A DNA stretch of 64,000 nt from Eriocheir sinensis (GCF_024679095.1 NW_026110862.1:1-64000); one strand, 5' to 3'. Counted from the first letter of the stretch, positions 1 to 10,329 are shown. The notes: generated by a model from the letters alone, not told the origin. A program made the numbers and translations.

Positions 1-128
1 ACTCATGCACCCGCTTCGGAAAACCAGGCTTAAGGTCCGGATGTCTTACCCCTACTTATAAGTAATCTGAAGACATAAATGAAAATAAGTTCACAGTGCA
101 GTTTCTGACAGTTTACTAATTACCTTAC

Positions 129-2240
129 CAAGTTGAACATCTTTGAACGTACTTTTCTTTGCATCACTTTGTTTCTTATGCTGTTATTCAAGATACGGAT
201 GCGAAAGAAAGTTCGACACCTTACATAAAATAAGATAACTTCCTCTGGCAGTTCAACATAGTCCTTTAAGCTACTTGCTACTTTGCTGACCACAGATTTC
301 CCAGGTTTAAGAGTCTTTTCGCCATGATAACAGTTGAAAAGATGACCAAGCGTCTTCAATTTCCCCATGAACTCGTCATTTGGCTTTACCAGTTTGTCAC
401 TTTGCCTGCTCACTGTATCAATCCATGCTGATTTCTCACTCTTCAGATATTTCGAACCAAGGTGGTACTGTGGAAACTTTCTGGCAATAAACCCACCAAC
501 GTATGCCATACCTTGAGTTTCTGTCTCATTTTCCAGGGTTCTACCTAAATCAGCCTCACCATCGTCAACGTTCTCAGGGACTTCCTCCATGTCATTAGCA
601 CAAGCAATGAAAGACATTGATGATAGGCAAAGTTCTTGCTCTAAGGCGGTTTCATTGTGTTCCTCTCTCTTCTACTTTACAACATGAGGGAGCACTTGCC
701 AAGTTGTTTTCCTTGTTTTCCTCTAGAATGTTATACTTTGACCCCATGAGGCTGCTCTTTTTCCCCATGAGGTATGACCGCACACGGTACTTCACTGAGA
801 CAGGAGAAGGATGCTCATACCACCCTCCCAGCTGTCGCATGTATGCAAAAAAGTGCTCTAAGACATCCTGGTTTAGTTTGTAAGCCATGACAAAATTTAT
901 GTTATAATTTGTTTTTACCATGGAATGTAGCTCCATCAATGACTTGGAAGATATTATTATACCTTTCTGGAAAGGTAAGAGATGTTTCTTGCCATCAACA
1001 TGCATCTTACTGATTACATGAATCATCAATTTTAGAACATTTATTTGCATCTCTGTTGCCCCATATGCTGACCTGTACTTATTTTTATCAAATAACACTC
1101 TTGAATTCATTAAGTCAAACCAATTGTTGGCAAGTGCTATGAACTCACTTGTGGCGCTCCAGTTTTTGCCACAAAGTAAGCCTTTTTCACCAAAGTAAGC
1201 TAAGGCCTTAGATGTTGTGGCCGAAAGAAATTGTACTGCCAGTTTCACATTCATTCTTTGAGCACCGCTGACCTCTATATGTTTATTAGACAAATGGTAT
1301 GTGGTCTTCAAGTCAGCCTTACTTCGCTCAATCACTTCCCTGACACAACTGCTGTCAACCAATTTCCCATCCTGCATCACAAATCCATCATCAAGAAAGT
1401 GATTTCGCATCAACTTCATTAAATGAGGTACATCAGCAAGCACATGCACCTTCCTGCTAGAGACAGCTGGATTGGTGAAATATGGGGTTTCAGTGCTTAC
1501 TTTCAAGGAATTCCACAAAGCCATGTTAGAGGACCCCATATCATTTACAGTAGCCACCACTGGAAATCCAGCTGCTTCAACGTGACTTATTATACTGAAT
1601 AGAAGGTCCTTTGTCATTGGACGGTCAAAATCATAATAGACTAACTGTTTCCAAGATCCCACAAGGCCTCTCAACATACAACACTGAACATTTTTCTTGG
1701 GACCATACAGGGTGTCCGTAGCTTTATCGTAGGACCACTCTTTGGCTACGCTACACTCATCAAAAGACAGGACTGACACACGGTCACGCTCTGTCATAGA
1801 CACAGCCTCTCTTTAGAAGTGACAAACAGACACCAAAATGCCAGGCTCGACATTTACTTGGGCTGTCCTGCGGTTCAGTGTAGATACTGATGGGAGAGGA
1901 ATCTTCCATTCATTCCTCACAAACTTGTAGGCCTTGGCGCTCAAATTTCTTAAGGAAAGTGCATGGCTGATATCCTCATCCAGCCACCGGTGAACAGCTT
2001 TCTTGCTAAAGACACAATCAATCTGAGAAGGTGACATGTACGCGCTTAGCTGACTTTCAGCATTTTGCAACTTCTCCCTTAACTTCACAATTTCTTCATT
2101 CTGAGACTTAATGATGCTATCCCTCTCCGCTAATTCTGCAAGAAGACCTGTCTTTTCTTGTCTGGCCTTTAACAGATGGAAATCCATGTCTCCACAGTCA
2201 CTTGTTGCAGGAACACAAGCTGCGTCCTTCCCTGGAGTGC
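129..2240 (-). pseudogene. Exon 4: coiled coil, RNase H-like core and C-terminal domain of the P-type transposase
   Basis: The exon begins at acceptor TTCACAG (2247-2241). A heptad-like segment at about 2150-2030 is followed by a helical region ending near VEPGI. A TAA at 1815-1813 then interrupts a frame that continues unchanged into the catalytic core (1803-652). In the core, numbered from 1803, the acidic residues expected of P transposases sit at Asp15 (SFDECSV), Asp88 (NDMGSSN) and Glu316 (QDVLEHFF), and a DVPHLMKLMRNHF segment matches the insertion domain that contacts nucleotide in this family. The core frame ends at 652. The C-terminal domain (617-129, motif GMAYVGGFIARKF) lies in another frame, and a 1-base slip in the GAGAGAGG run near 660 joins them. 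The three acidic residues are intact, so the loss of function looks recent. Confidence 0.82.
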
Positions 2241-2330
2241 CTGTGAAGACATTATTCTAAATTAGTAATAGGGCTGTCTAGAAAAACAAGAATACTCGAC
2301 TGAAAAAAAATATAGTAACTTGTCTCTCAT

Positions 2331-2331
<1 letters not shown>

Positions 2332-2398
<67 letters not shown>
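2332..2398. repeat. (AC)n microsatellite
   Basis: An uninterrupted AC dinucleotide tract lies in the last intron of the P-type transposase gene. Confidence 0.98.
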
Positions 2399-2400
<2 letters not shown>

Positions 2401-2529
2401 CAGTGTCAAAAAATGCATTGTAATGGAATTTGTAAGAGCAATCGGAGAACTTTAAAGGATTATAGACTGTGGAGTGACAAAATAAGGAAATCGATGACAG
2501 CTGTTCTGTATTCCATATCCACACTTATC

Positions 2530-3065
2530 ATCTATATGTCAATGTCAGCAAAAGGATGCTATTCCTGAAGCCACTCATAACGTCCATAGACACGCTCCTT
2601 CCGTTCATAATCCTACCAAATGCTCCTATAGCACTCTTACCCTTCACAGCTCTTGTCCTATTTTCACCATCCATCTCTCCAGGCTTACCTGACACTGACA
2701 CCAGATAATTAAATTCTTTAACAACTTCCACTGTCTCTCCACCCATCTTTATCTCACAACTCTCAGCGGCTGGCAGATTCACCCTATAAGGAACGACGAA
2801 CTCCACCACCTCTACCGCTCTTCTCTGAAACACCAACACTAATTTTCCCAACATTTACTGTCAATTTCCTTCTAGTATACACCCTATGGAATTCACCCAC
2901 CACTCTCTGAAGTTCCATTTCACTCTCAGTAAGCCATAGTGTCATCTTCCAACAAACATCCGACCACAGCCCAATCATCGCTATTTACCCCCAGTCTTGC
3001 TCCTAAATTACCCACTCTGGCTTTCATTTCCCTCATACAACCATCCATATTACCAATACCTAATT
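2530..3065 (-). mobile_element. Non-LTR retrotransposon fragment, RT palm/thumb region
   Basis: On the minus strand two overlapping frames give the stretch after the active site of a LINE reverse transcriptase. A corrupted active site (LEDDT in place of the usual FADDT) is followed by ELQRVVGEFH, an RRKLTVNVGK motif and MGGETVEVVKEFNYL, ending near NSILLLTLTY. There are several frame changes and no 3' end. It sits in the intron between exons 3 and 4 of the P-type gene and is the same family as the oppositely oriented fragment at 3373-4352. Confidence 0.7.
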
Positions 3066-3182
3066 ATCTTATTAGATACTATTCATAACAATAGCGTCAG
3101 TTATTATTCGAAATAAAATCCTTATAATTTTGTAATCTTCCTTGAAATTATCACTGATATGAAGAAAAACAGGAACTTGTAC

Positions 3183-3275
3183 CTGCACCCTTCTGGCCAT
3201 GTTGCTGCTGTGAAGGCTGTGGGTGATCATTCACGAGTACACCCTCCAGGTCGTCATCTAACTCAGCACCAGGGG
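3183..3275 (-). CDS. Exon 3: duplicated copy of the linker exon
   Basis: This is a 93-base exon with acceptor TTGCAG at 3281-3276 and donor GTACAA at 3182-3177, again phase 1 on both sides. The encoded peptide has the same layout as exon 2: an AELDD start, a GVLV core and the PQPSQQQHGQ end, with a 3-codon length difference. Downstream intronic bases (about 3130-3182 against 4380-4431) are recognisably the same. This is a tandem exon duplication inside a transposase gene. Confidence 0.62.
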
Positions 3276-3372
3276 CTGCAAGTGAAGATTTACATTGTTA
3301 TTATATCTTATTAAGTACTATATATTCGTAACAATAGTATCAGAGTTATTATTCCAATTCAAATCCTTATAG

Positions 3373-4352
3373 ATGGTGTTATGAGAGAAATGAAGGGCAA
3401 AGTTGGGGAAGTTGGAGTAAGAATGTACGCTGAGGGAAGGATGGGTGCTGAATTAAATCTTATTTGCTGATGACACAGTGCTCATTGCAGAAAAGGCAAG
3501 TGACTAACAAAATTTGGTCAGTGTCTTTTATAGTGTGTGTAAAAGGAGAAAGCTAAAAGTAAATGTCAACAAAAGAAAGGTGTGGGTCTATGAGCAGAGT
3601 AGAAGTGAGGTTGTGGATTTTGTATGCCCATATAGTGTGAACAGAATGTGAAATAGAATGTAAAATAACTGAATGGTGAAGAAGTGGAGGAGGTAAATGA
3701 TTTAAAGTACCTGGGATCAGTGACATGTAAACATGGTGGTACATAAGGAGGGACAAGAGGAAGGGTATTGCAAGGAAAAAAGGTGGTAGAGTCTTTGGGA
3801 CGCATCATGAAGGGCAGAAGTGTGAGCATGGAGGTAAAGAAGGATTTGAGAAATACAGTAATAGTACCAAACCTCACATAACCAAGCGCAAACATGGGCC
3901 TGAAATGAAAGTCAGAGGTCTAGAGTGAAGGCAGTGGAAATGAGTTATTTGAGGAATGCATGTGGTGTGAGTAGAATGGATGGAATGAGTTATGAGTGTG
4001 TATAAGCGTTTTGGAATGTGTCATGTGGGTGAAGGGAAGAAGTGTGGAGTGGTGGAAGAAGTGAAACATTTGAAACAACCCTCGAAAACGAAAGACATTA
4101 TAAAGTGGTTTGACCACATGGAGCGAATGGACGAGGGTAAGATGACCAGGAGGGTATATGTGAGTGAGACAGAGGAAGGGAATGTTAGATTACCTCCTGT
4201 GAAATGAAGGGATAGGGTGCAGGAGTATGTCAGGGAGAGTGAAGGATCCTTGAGAAACCTAGAGCAGGCAAGGAGGGAGTGTCAGGATAGAGAGAGATTG
4301 AATCTCTTCTGCCGTGTTCATCCCCTGGTGGGAGATCCTAGGAGCAGGCGTC
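3373..4352 (+). mobile_element. Non-LTR retrotransposon fragment, RT to C-terminus, opposite orientation
   Basis: Plus-strand frames read MREMKGKVGEVG, then an active-site remnant of the FADDT type near 3463-3478, KRRKLKVNVNK, and much later a C-terminal tail with RVQEYVRESEG and FCRVHPLVG that is typical of the end of this LINE family. Stops and shifts are frequent. It lies in the intron between exons 2 and 3 of the P-type gene, inverted relative to the fragment at 2530-3065. Confidence 0.65.
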
Positions 4353-4431
4353 GAAATGCATTGAACTTCAATATTTTTTTTAAATCTTCCTTGAAATTAA
4401 CATTGGTATGAAAAAGAACAGGAATACGTAC

Positions 4432-4533
4432 CGGCACTCTCCTGACCATGTTGCTGCTGTGAGGGCTGTGGGTGAGAGTCATCCACGAGCACCCCCTCCT
4501 GGGGGTTATCCAACTCAGCAGCTGAAGCAGGGG
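4432..4533 (-). CDS. Exon 2: acidic then Gln/His-rich linker of the P-type transposase
   Basis: This is a 102-base exon with acceptor TTGCAG at 4539-4534 and donor GTACGT at 4431-4426. It starts and ends in phase 1, so it can be skipped or duplicated without changing frame. It encodes about 34 residues with an acidic stretch followed by a PQPSQQQHGQ motif. No known fold is recognised. It is the paralogue of the exon at 3275-3183, and the intronic bases just beyond both donors are also similar, so the two arose by duplication of an exon together with intron sequence. Confidence 0.65.
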
Positions 4534-4594
4534 CTGCAAGTGAAATTTATTTTCATTAACATAGCTGTTATCAGCGCTTAAATAATAAATCTAC

Positions 4595-4955
4595 AAGAAG
4601 ACAAGGAGGAGGAGGAGGAGGAGGAGTAGAAAGAAGAAGAGAAGGAGGACGAAGAGGAGGAGGTGGTGGATGAAGACGATCAGGAGTAGGAGGAACATTT
4701 TCATAAGCACAGTTGGTATCATTAAAAATTAAAAGATTAATCAACAAGAAGAAAAGGAGGAGGATCGAGGGGGAGGAAGAACTGAAGGTGGAGGTGGATG
4801 ATGAGGAGGAAGACTTTCATTAGCATAGTTAACACTTAAGAGAACGAACTAAACAAGAAAACATCACCGTATCAAGAGGTTATATAATAAATCAACAAGA
4901 ATAGAAGGAGGAAGAAGAGGAGGAAAAGGAGGAATAATAATAATAATAATAGGTA

Positions 4956-5004
<49 letters not shown>

Positions 5005-5060
5005 TGATGATAATAATAATAACAATAATAATAATGGTAAAAATAATGATGATAATGATG

Positions 5061-5121
<61 letters not shown>

Positions 5122-5130
5122 GATGAAGAA
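4595..5130. repeat. Purine-rich GGA/GAA tracts and long (AAT)n microsatellite
   Basis: About 4595-4930 is a run of GGA, GAA and GAT triplets. From about 4934 to 5118 it becomes an AAT array with scattered GAT and AAC variants. The open frames across it are low-complexity Leu or Ile runs and are not coding. It fills the first intron of the P-type gene. Confidence 0.95.
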
Positions 5131-5485
5131 GAAGAAAAGAAGAAGGGAAGGAACAGTTTTTATCAGCACTTAAATAATAAATCAAGAAGTACCTGCATGC
5201 ACACACAATCACGGCCACTGGAAAACTGATGTCTTATGAAAGAGGAAAAAAAATACAGCAACATGCAAGGTGACCGTTGCAAGGGAGAATTCAAATGGGG
5301 GGCAGGAGAAAGATGAGGAAGGGGAGGAGGAGGAGGAAGAGGATGGAGGGAAGGAAGAAGAGGAGGATGAAGAGGTCGAGGAGGGAAAAAACATTTAGTA
5401 ACACAGTTGTTATCAGCACTTATAATAAGGCCCGATCGAGTTAGGCTACATAAGTCGGAGAGGAACTGATAATTACGTCCCTTAC

Positions 5486-5774
5486 CTTCATGTGATGGAG
5501 GATGTAACGTTGGCACTGCGCCCTCTTGTAGCTGCTGTAAGTGTCTTGGCACTGGTAAGTTCAATAGCTCATATTTTAGGTTCCGTTTATCATCGGCTCC
5601 TGAGAAGTGCAAACTGCACACTCTTGTTGTGGTGGGATTAATTCTTCTTCTTTGCTGGCAAAACTTAATCCATAATTCCTGATTAACCGCACATTTAGGG
5701 AACCTGTGTAAAAGAGTAGAGTGCTCCTTCTTCTTCCTTGACCGGCACCCTCTCACAGTGCAAACATGCACCAT
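5486..5774 (-). CDS. Exon 1: THAP zinc-finger domain of the P/THAP9-type transposase
   Basis: The exon starts with ATG at 5774 and encodes about 96 residues. It shows the C2CH zinc ligands of a THAP domain at Cys5, Cys10, Cys53 and His56, with the conserved Arg-Phe-Pro at residues 24-26, Trp35, and a closing AVPTLHPP motif that matches the family AVPTxF signature. THAP domains bind DNA, here presumably the ends of the element. The reading frame stays open beyond the exon into low-complexity Pro/Ser sequence, but a good donor (GTAAG, 5485-5481) directly follows the domain and the phase agrees with the next exon, so I end the exon at 5486. Confidence 0.85.
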
Positions 5775-5934
5775 TGTTTCAGTGAGGCCAATGCGCTCCG
5801 CTCATGTGCCCTCCGCGCTGCTCCATTGTACACTGCCACCATCTCTCGCCACTAACCCCCAGCCCGTGACTCCGCGTGACGTGTATATTGTAGCCTTCCG
5901 AGCTAAAACGGCATGAGCCCGAGACAATCGAAAT
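5775..5934. other. 5' flank of the P-type transposase gene
   Basis: A short GC-rich stretch separates the THAP exon from the truncated Jockey-like LINE. It should hold the promoter and right terminus of the P-type element. I could not identify a terminal inverted repeat because the other end lies outside the window. Confidence 0.4.
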
Positions 5935-7272
5935 CTATAGGTTGACCTGAGTCTTATATGGATACTGGTGAGGATGTTCTTGGGGCCGCGTCCTGAGGAT
6001 GTTGTCTCGCACGTATTCTTCAATCCGCTCGTTGTTCTCGGGATCGCCTTCTCCTTCATCTCCGCCCGAGAAGACGTCCTCCCATATTTCTCGAAAGGCA
6101 GCCTCTTTCTCGTCGTGAGTGTGTACTTTTTCTCCGTTTGGTTTCTTTAGGTAAGACGTTTGGATAGTGTCATTTCCCATTAGGTTTTTTATTCTCCTCC
6201 AGAAGGCAGCGGGCTCGTTGTGCAGCGAGGCTGTCTCTGTGATGAGGTTTGCCCAACTTCTCTTGCTGTCCGCCGTGAGAGAGTTTTGGAGTCGTGTCTG
6301 GATTTGTCTGTAGAGTCTGCATAGGTCAGGGGTCCATCCGTGTTCCGAAGCTTCTCTGTTTATAGCTGTGAATTGGATTTTGAGAGTTTTGGTGTGATGG
6401 CTGTAGTTTGTGCAAGGTGTTGTTTTGAAGCGTGTTGTGGGAACGTGTGTTGACATGGAGAAGTGTATTGTTGTGTACCAGTGTGTTATGTTTTCGTCAA
6501 CAGCCGCCGTGGTGGCGTCAATAACTGCTTCGGGGTTGTGGAATTTGGTGTCTAAGTCGGCTTTGAAGCCGGCCCAGTCTGCGCGCTGAAAGTTTGGTGC
6601 AGGGGGGCACGGGGTGAGGATGGGTTGTGCAGAAATAGTTAAAATGATGGGGAAATGATCACTGGTAGTTATTGGGCCTTGGGCAATGTGGGTATTGTGG
6701 TAGGTTCTGTAGTTAGTCAGGATAATGTCGGGGGTGGGGGTAATGTTGTGTGAGACAAAGGTCGGAAACTGTGGGCCAACATGTTGGAGTGTCCTATTGT
6801 TAGTTAAGTGGAGGAGTTGACGGCCCTTGACGTTGGTGGTCCTGTAGCCCAAGATCGGATGATTGGCGTTGAGGTCAGTCAACATGTAGACTGGTATGGG
6901 TCGTCGGAAGAGTGATATGAAGTCAGGGACGGGGATCTAATCTCTCGCCGGCGGTTGGTAGAGGGTTGCAATGATAATTTTTCCGGTCGAGGTCTGAACT
7001 TCCGCTGCCAGAATGTCGGAGAAGAAGTCGTCTATGATTCTGTGTTTGAGGCCGTGCTTCACTGCTATGGCTGTGCCGTCTGTAGGGGTGTTGGGTGCAT
7101 TTTTCTTGTGGATGACGTAGCCGTGTATCTTTAATGGCTCGCCATTTCTCATGCCATGGCTGTTAATTAGTATTACATCAGGGTCAATTGATGTGTAGGT
7201 GTTTGTGAGGTCGAATCTCCTTGTTCTCCAGTGTAGAACGTTGTGTTGTAATACTTTTATCTGATCCGTCAT
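5935..7272 (-). pseudogene. Jockey-like ORF2: apurinic endonuclease domain and linker, one nonsense codon
   Basis: The frame starts at ATG 7272 with MTDQIKVLQHNVLHW and runs through the endonuclease motifs: IDPDVILINS, GTAIAVKH, IIIATLYQPPA, then MLTDLNANHPILG and a TSDHFPI motif carrying the catalytic His region. A single TAG at 6939-6937, in the position of a conserved Tyr, is the only break; the frame is unchanged across it. The following linker has the AAFWRRIKNLMGND motif that precedes the RT in Jockey elements, but the sequence ends at 5935. The domain would nick target DNA for target-primed reverse transcription. Confidence 0.82.
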
Positions 7273-7278
7273 CGTGAC

Positions 7279-8397
7279 TTAGTGCCTCCTTTTCTTTGTG
7301 TCTTTCTTCTGCTTATGGTCGTGTCGGGAGAGGGGGAGCGGCGCGTGGGGTCGCTCAAGGGGGGAGGGAATGTTGGGGGCATGGCAGGGGTTTGTTGCCG
7401 GCGTCGTGGGAGGCCGAACGAGTGACTGGGTGAGATGATTTAGATCGGGCCCCGCTGCTGCTGGTCGCAGTGTCAGTCTTTTGGGTAGATTCGGTTTCCG
7501 GTTCCGTTTCACTGCCTGAATCCTGGGCTGCGCCTTCCTCAGCGGAGGAAGAGTCTTCGTCGTCATGAGAGGATGGCAAGATGTCACTTTGGGCTGGGAT
7601 AGCAGGAGGGACTACTGTCTGCCGGATGATCTTACTCGAGTCTGGGGGGTTGGGTATGATGATTGGCGGGAGGTCGTTGGCAGTGAATAAGTCATGCAGC
7701 TCTTTGGCGTAGGTGCCAGGAGTGCCAAGATCAGCAACTAGTGAGTGGAGAATGCATGCCATGATTTTGGTTGCTTTGTCCGAGTCTAGGTTCAGTGCAG
7801 GCGTCGGTGGGTTTTGAATAGTGCTGGAGGTGACGGAGACATAGGTCTGGTTTTTCTTGGCAACCATGGCCTCTTTAACCTTCTCTGAGGCAGCCTTCCG
7901 GACGGGGCATTTGTTTGCGAGGGTCCTGTGATCTCCACCACAGTTGAAGCACTTTTTTGCTTGTGACTTACATGACTGCCATACATGTCCCTCGGCGCCA
8001 CACTCCGAACAGATTTTGAAGTTGATGTGTCTTGGGCATTCATTGGTGTTGTGGTCTTCCACCTTATAACAGCGCATGCATGTCCGTATCGGGATGTACT
8101 CTTCTTGTTTTATGCTGTGACTCTGTATTCTCAGGTTGAACATCTTGAGGCCAGCTTCCAGGCACTTTTGGGCGGGTGGAGTCTCCAGTAACGTGATCTT
8201 GATTACGGGCGCGTTCTTCGGGAACTTGTAGATGGAATCGATGTTGTTGCTGGTGAATTCATTGAGGCGCTGCACTTCCTCTTTGATTTCGGCCAGGGAG
8301 TGTTGCAGGATGTGCGAGTCAACTCCGAAGAGAAGGACCGTCCGTCGTGCCTTGATATCGGGTGGGAGGATGGGATGAAGTTTTCAGCAGCCAGGTA
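7279..8397 (-). pseudogene. Jockey-like ORF1 (gag-like) with three CCHC zinc knuckles
   Basis: The main frame 8275-7355 contains three zinc knuckles in a row: CMRCYKVEDHNTNEC, CSECGAEGHVWQSC and CFNCGGDHRTLANKC. A Ser/Glu-rich low-complexity C-terminus follows. Upstream of 8275 the frame continues through ARRTVLLFGVDS and, after a 1-base shift, into YLAAENF near 8395, where the copy is cut. The last part also shifts frame near 7400-7587 and ends in a basic tail (KQKKDTKKRRH) at 7279, seven bases before the ORF2 start. ORF1 proteins bind the element RNA. Confidence 0.82.
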
Positions 8398-8456
8398 TTT
8401 TACCCTAGAGTCGTGGGTAGTCGTGGCCCAGAGTCGGCACAGTGTGAACGGGGCTT
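8398..8456. mobile_element. One end of a Harbinger-like MITE
   Basis: This stretch ends in AGTGTGAACGGGGC followed by TTA and matches the right terminal repeat of the complete MITE at 23082-23294. The partner end is not visible next to it, so the copy is broken, probably by the Jockey-like LINE that abuts it. Confidence 0.55.
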
Positions 8457-8459
8457 AAG

Positions 8460-9007
8460 ACACCCAGAGCGGGACAAGGTGGCAGCAGAAGAAGAAGCAG
8501 CAACAGCCTGAAAAAAAAATAAAGCAGAGAAGGTACAATTAATAATACAAACAATAATGGGAAATGAGAAGAAAACAGAGTGATATATTGAAATGAGTCG
8601 ATTCCCTACAAGACCATAAGATCGGCGTAAGACTTCACCGCCAAAGCCGTGCCCTGGTGGACCACGTGAACAATGATCAACACACCGTAGAAGGATGGCG
8701 CAGCAGAAGTAAAGGGTCAAGAAGGAAGGAAGGTCACCGAGGCCTTAAACATCGCCGGCGGCAGACGATGGACAATAGATAGTGACCTGGCCTCTTGAGT
8801 AGTGGGCGGAGCTGAGCAGTGAGCGGAGCGTCTTTTGTGACCTCGCTATATCCGGATGACACTTAAAACACCTCCGTTCCGCTGAAGAACCCTCGGCGAA
8901 ACTAATCAGAAATACACCCACCATCGCAGTAGTAGTGGTAATAGTAGTAGTATTAATAGTAGTAGCAGTAGTAGAAGTAGTAGTAGTGGTAGTAGTAGCA
9001 ACACAAA
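8460..9007. other. No gene seen; (AGT)n tract
   Basis: The interval holds A-rich sequence near 8512-8525 and an interrupted AGT triplet repeat at about 8925-9000. No protein family is recognisable in either direction. The long minus-strand frame across it is the antisense of the retroelement remnant that follows. Confidence 0.6.
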
Positions 9008-9731
9008 AAAATTCAGAGATCCCCTTGCCCTGAGGTATGGTTGGCCAGTGGATAGGCTCCCAAACATGTGTAACTGTGGCGCACCCTTCAACCAAAACCA
9101 TGCCATGACATGCAAGACAGGAGGCTTCGCCTGCATGAGACATGATGAAGTGAGAGACGTAACAGCTCAGATGCTGAAGGACGTCTGTCACGACGTGACC
9201 GTCGAGCCCATGCTGCTTCCTCTGCAAGGCGAACACCTCGCCAGACGCACCGCTAATGTTCCGAACGAAGCACGAGTGGATGTTAGCGCCAGAGGTTTTT
9301 GGACTCTTGGACAAAGGGCGTGTTTTGACATAAGGATCTTTGATCCAATGGCCCATTGCCACAAAGACATGACCCTCGATGCAGCCCACAGAAGAAATGA
9401 ACAAGAGAAGAACAGAGCATATGAAGAAAGAATCCAGAATGTGGACCAGCAGGGCTCCTTCACCCCGTTAGTATTCACGACGTCGGGAGGGTTGGGACCA
9501 AGGGCGCGGAGCTTCAACGCAAGACTCGCCGAAACACTGGCGGGTAAGTAACAGCAGCCGAGAAGCAGTGTGGTCGCCTGGATGAGATGCAGGCTGTCCT
9601 TCTCCCTCCTGAGATCAGCCTTGGTCTGCCTGAGAGGAACCAGGTCACCTGCACCCAAAGCCACCCACATTGCCGACCTGGACTTTGAGGGGACGATGGT
9701 TGATAGTCGTATCAACCACAAGCTCTGTTAA
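9008..9731 (+). pseudogene. 3' end of a retroelement: Cys/His motif and nuclease-like C-terminal domain
   Basis: From FRDPLALRYGW the frame runs through a zinc-binding motif (CNCGAPFNQNHAMTC), then RHDEVRDVTAQML, EARVDVSARGFW, ACFDIRIFDP and GSFTPLVFTTSGG. This domain recurs at the C-terminus of animal retroelement polyproteins. The Asp of ARVDV and FDIRIF, spaced as in PD-(D/E)XK nucleases, makes a nuclease role plausible but not shown. One TAA at 9549-9551 interrupts the frame, which otherwise continues in register through WMRCRLSFSLLRSALVCLRG to a final stop at 9731. An AATAAA-like signal follows at about 9766. The copy is 5' truncated. Confidence 0.65.
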
Positions 9732-10259
9732 CTTAAGAACAATATGTTTAATAATGTTTGTAATACTAAATAAAGATGGTTGTCGGCCACAGTCATTGGC
9801 GGGCTGGGGCCAATGAATTGCTTTGTGAAAGACTATGAGGAAAGATACCGCTCACAACGCAACTCTGATGGATAGAGGCCCGTAGTTGTCGTGTTTAAAG
9901 AAAAAGTAGCAGTAATAGTAGTAGCTAGTGAGTAAAAATAATAAGAAGAAAGCAAAGATGATTTTGATGGAGAGGAAAAAGAGAAGAAGAAAACTAAGAA
10001 AAAGAAAACAATGATTAAGAATGAAGAAGGAGGAGGAAAATAATAAGAAGAAACGTCAGAAATTAAAGAACGAAAAAAAAAAATGTGATCTTTTTTTCCA
10101 TATTAGAACGTCGAGATAATGGAGATGAGGAAGGCGGAGGAAGTTAAGACCCTCCTTCTCTCCCTCTCTCCCTCCCTGGTTTATTACTCCTCCACTCCTC
10201 CTTTCCTGTGTCTCTTTACTCCATCGTGATCGAGTTAGTGTTTATTGTCCTTATATATT

Positions 10260-10305
<46 letters not shown>

Positions 10306-10325
10306 ATACTTCTTAATTACTTACT
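9732..10325. repeat. Low-complexity purine-rich stretch and (CT)n microsatellite
   Basis: About 9895-10080 is A/G-rich, 10140-10210 is pyrimidine-rich, and 10260-10303 is an uninterrupted CT tract. No gene is visible. Confidence 0.85.
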
Positions 10326-10329
10326 TCAA

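Larger units (their letters stand above)
129..5774 (-). pseudogene. P-element/THAP9-type transposase gene, four exons, continuing past the left edge
   Basis: I assembled this gene from four exons on the minus strand: 5774-5486, 4533-4432, 3275-3183 and 2240-129. Each internal border has a GT donor and AG acceptor, and all three introns interrupt a codon after its first base, so the frame is kept across every junction. The order is THAP DNA-binding domain, two short Gln/Pro-rich linker exons, then coiled coil, RNase H-like catalytic core and C-terminal domain. The spliced product is about 860 residues, close to THAP9 family size. A donor-like GTAAGG at 128-123 suggests another exon beyond the window. 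Two lesions are visible: an in-frame TAA at 1815-1813 and a 1-base shift in a GA-rich run near 660. The introns carry LINE fragments and microsatellites. The protein would bind element ends and cut DNA in the nucleus, but this copy looks recently inactivated. Confidence 0.82.
5935..8397 (-). mobile_element. Jockey-like LINE lacking its reverse transcriptase end
   Basis: In the 5' to 3' direction on the minus strand it contains ORF1 (from 8397) and then the endonuclease part of ORF2 (7272-5935). The sequence stops before any RT motif. LINEs are usually truncated at the 5' end, so loss of the 3' half suggests a later deletion or interruption, probably connected with the P-type element that begins just beyond 5934. 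Confidence 0.8.

Noticed and set aside
1798..1830. A tiny intron removing the TAA in the P-type transposase
   Set aside because: The only GT-AG pair spanning it is 24 bases apart, below a workable intron size; a nonsense change fits better.
4864..5218. Poly-Leu and poly-Ile reading frames
   Set aside because: Products of the AAT microsatellite and purine-rich tract.
8745..9721. Minus-strand reading frames of 177 and 219 codons
   Set aside because: They are antisense to the retroelement remnant at 9008-9731, whose sense motifs are clear, and to an AGT microsatellite.
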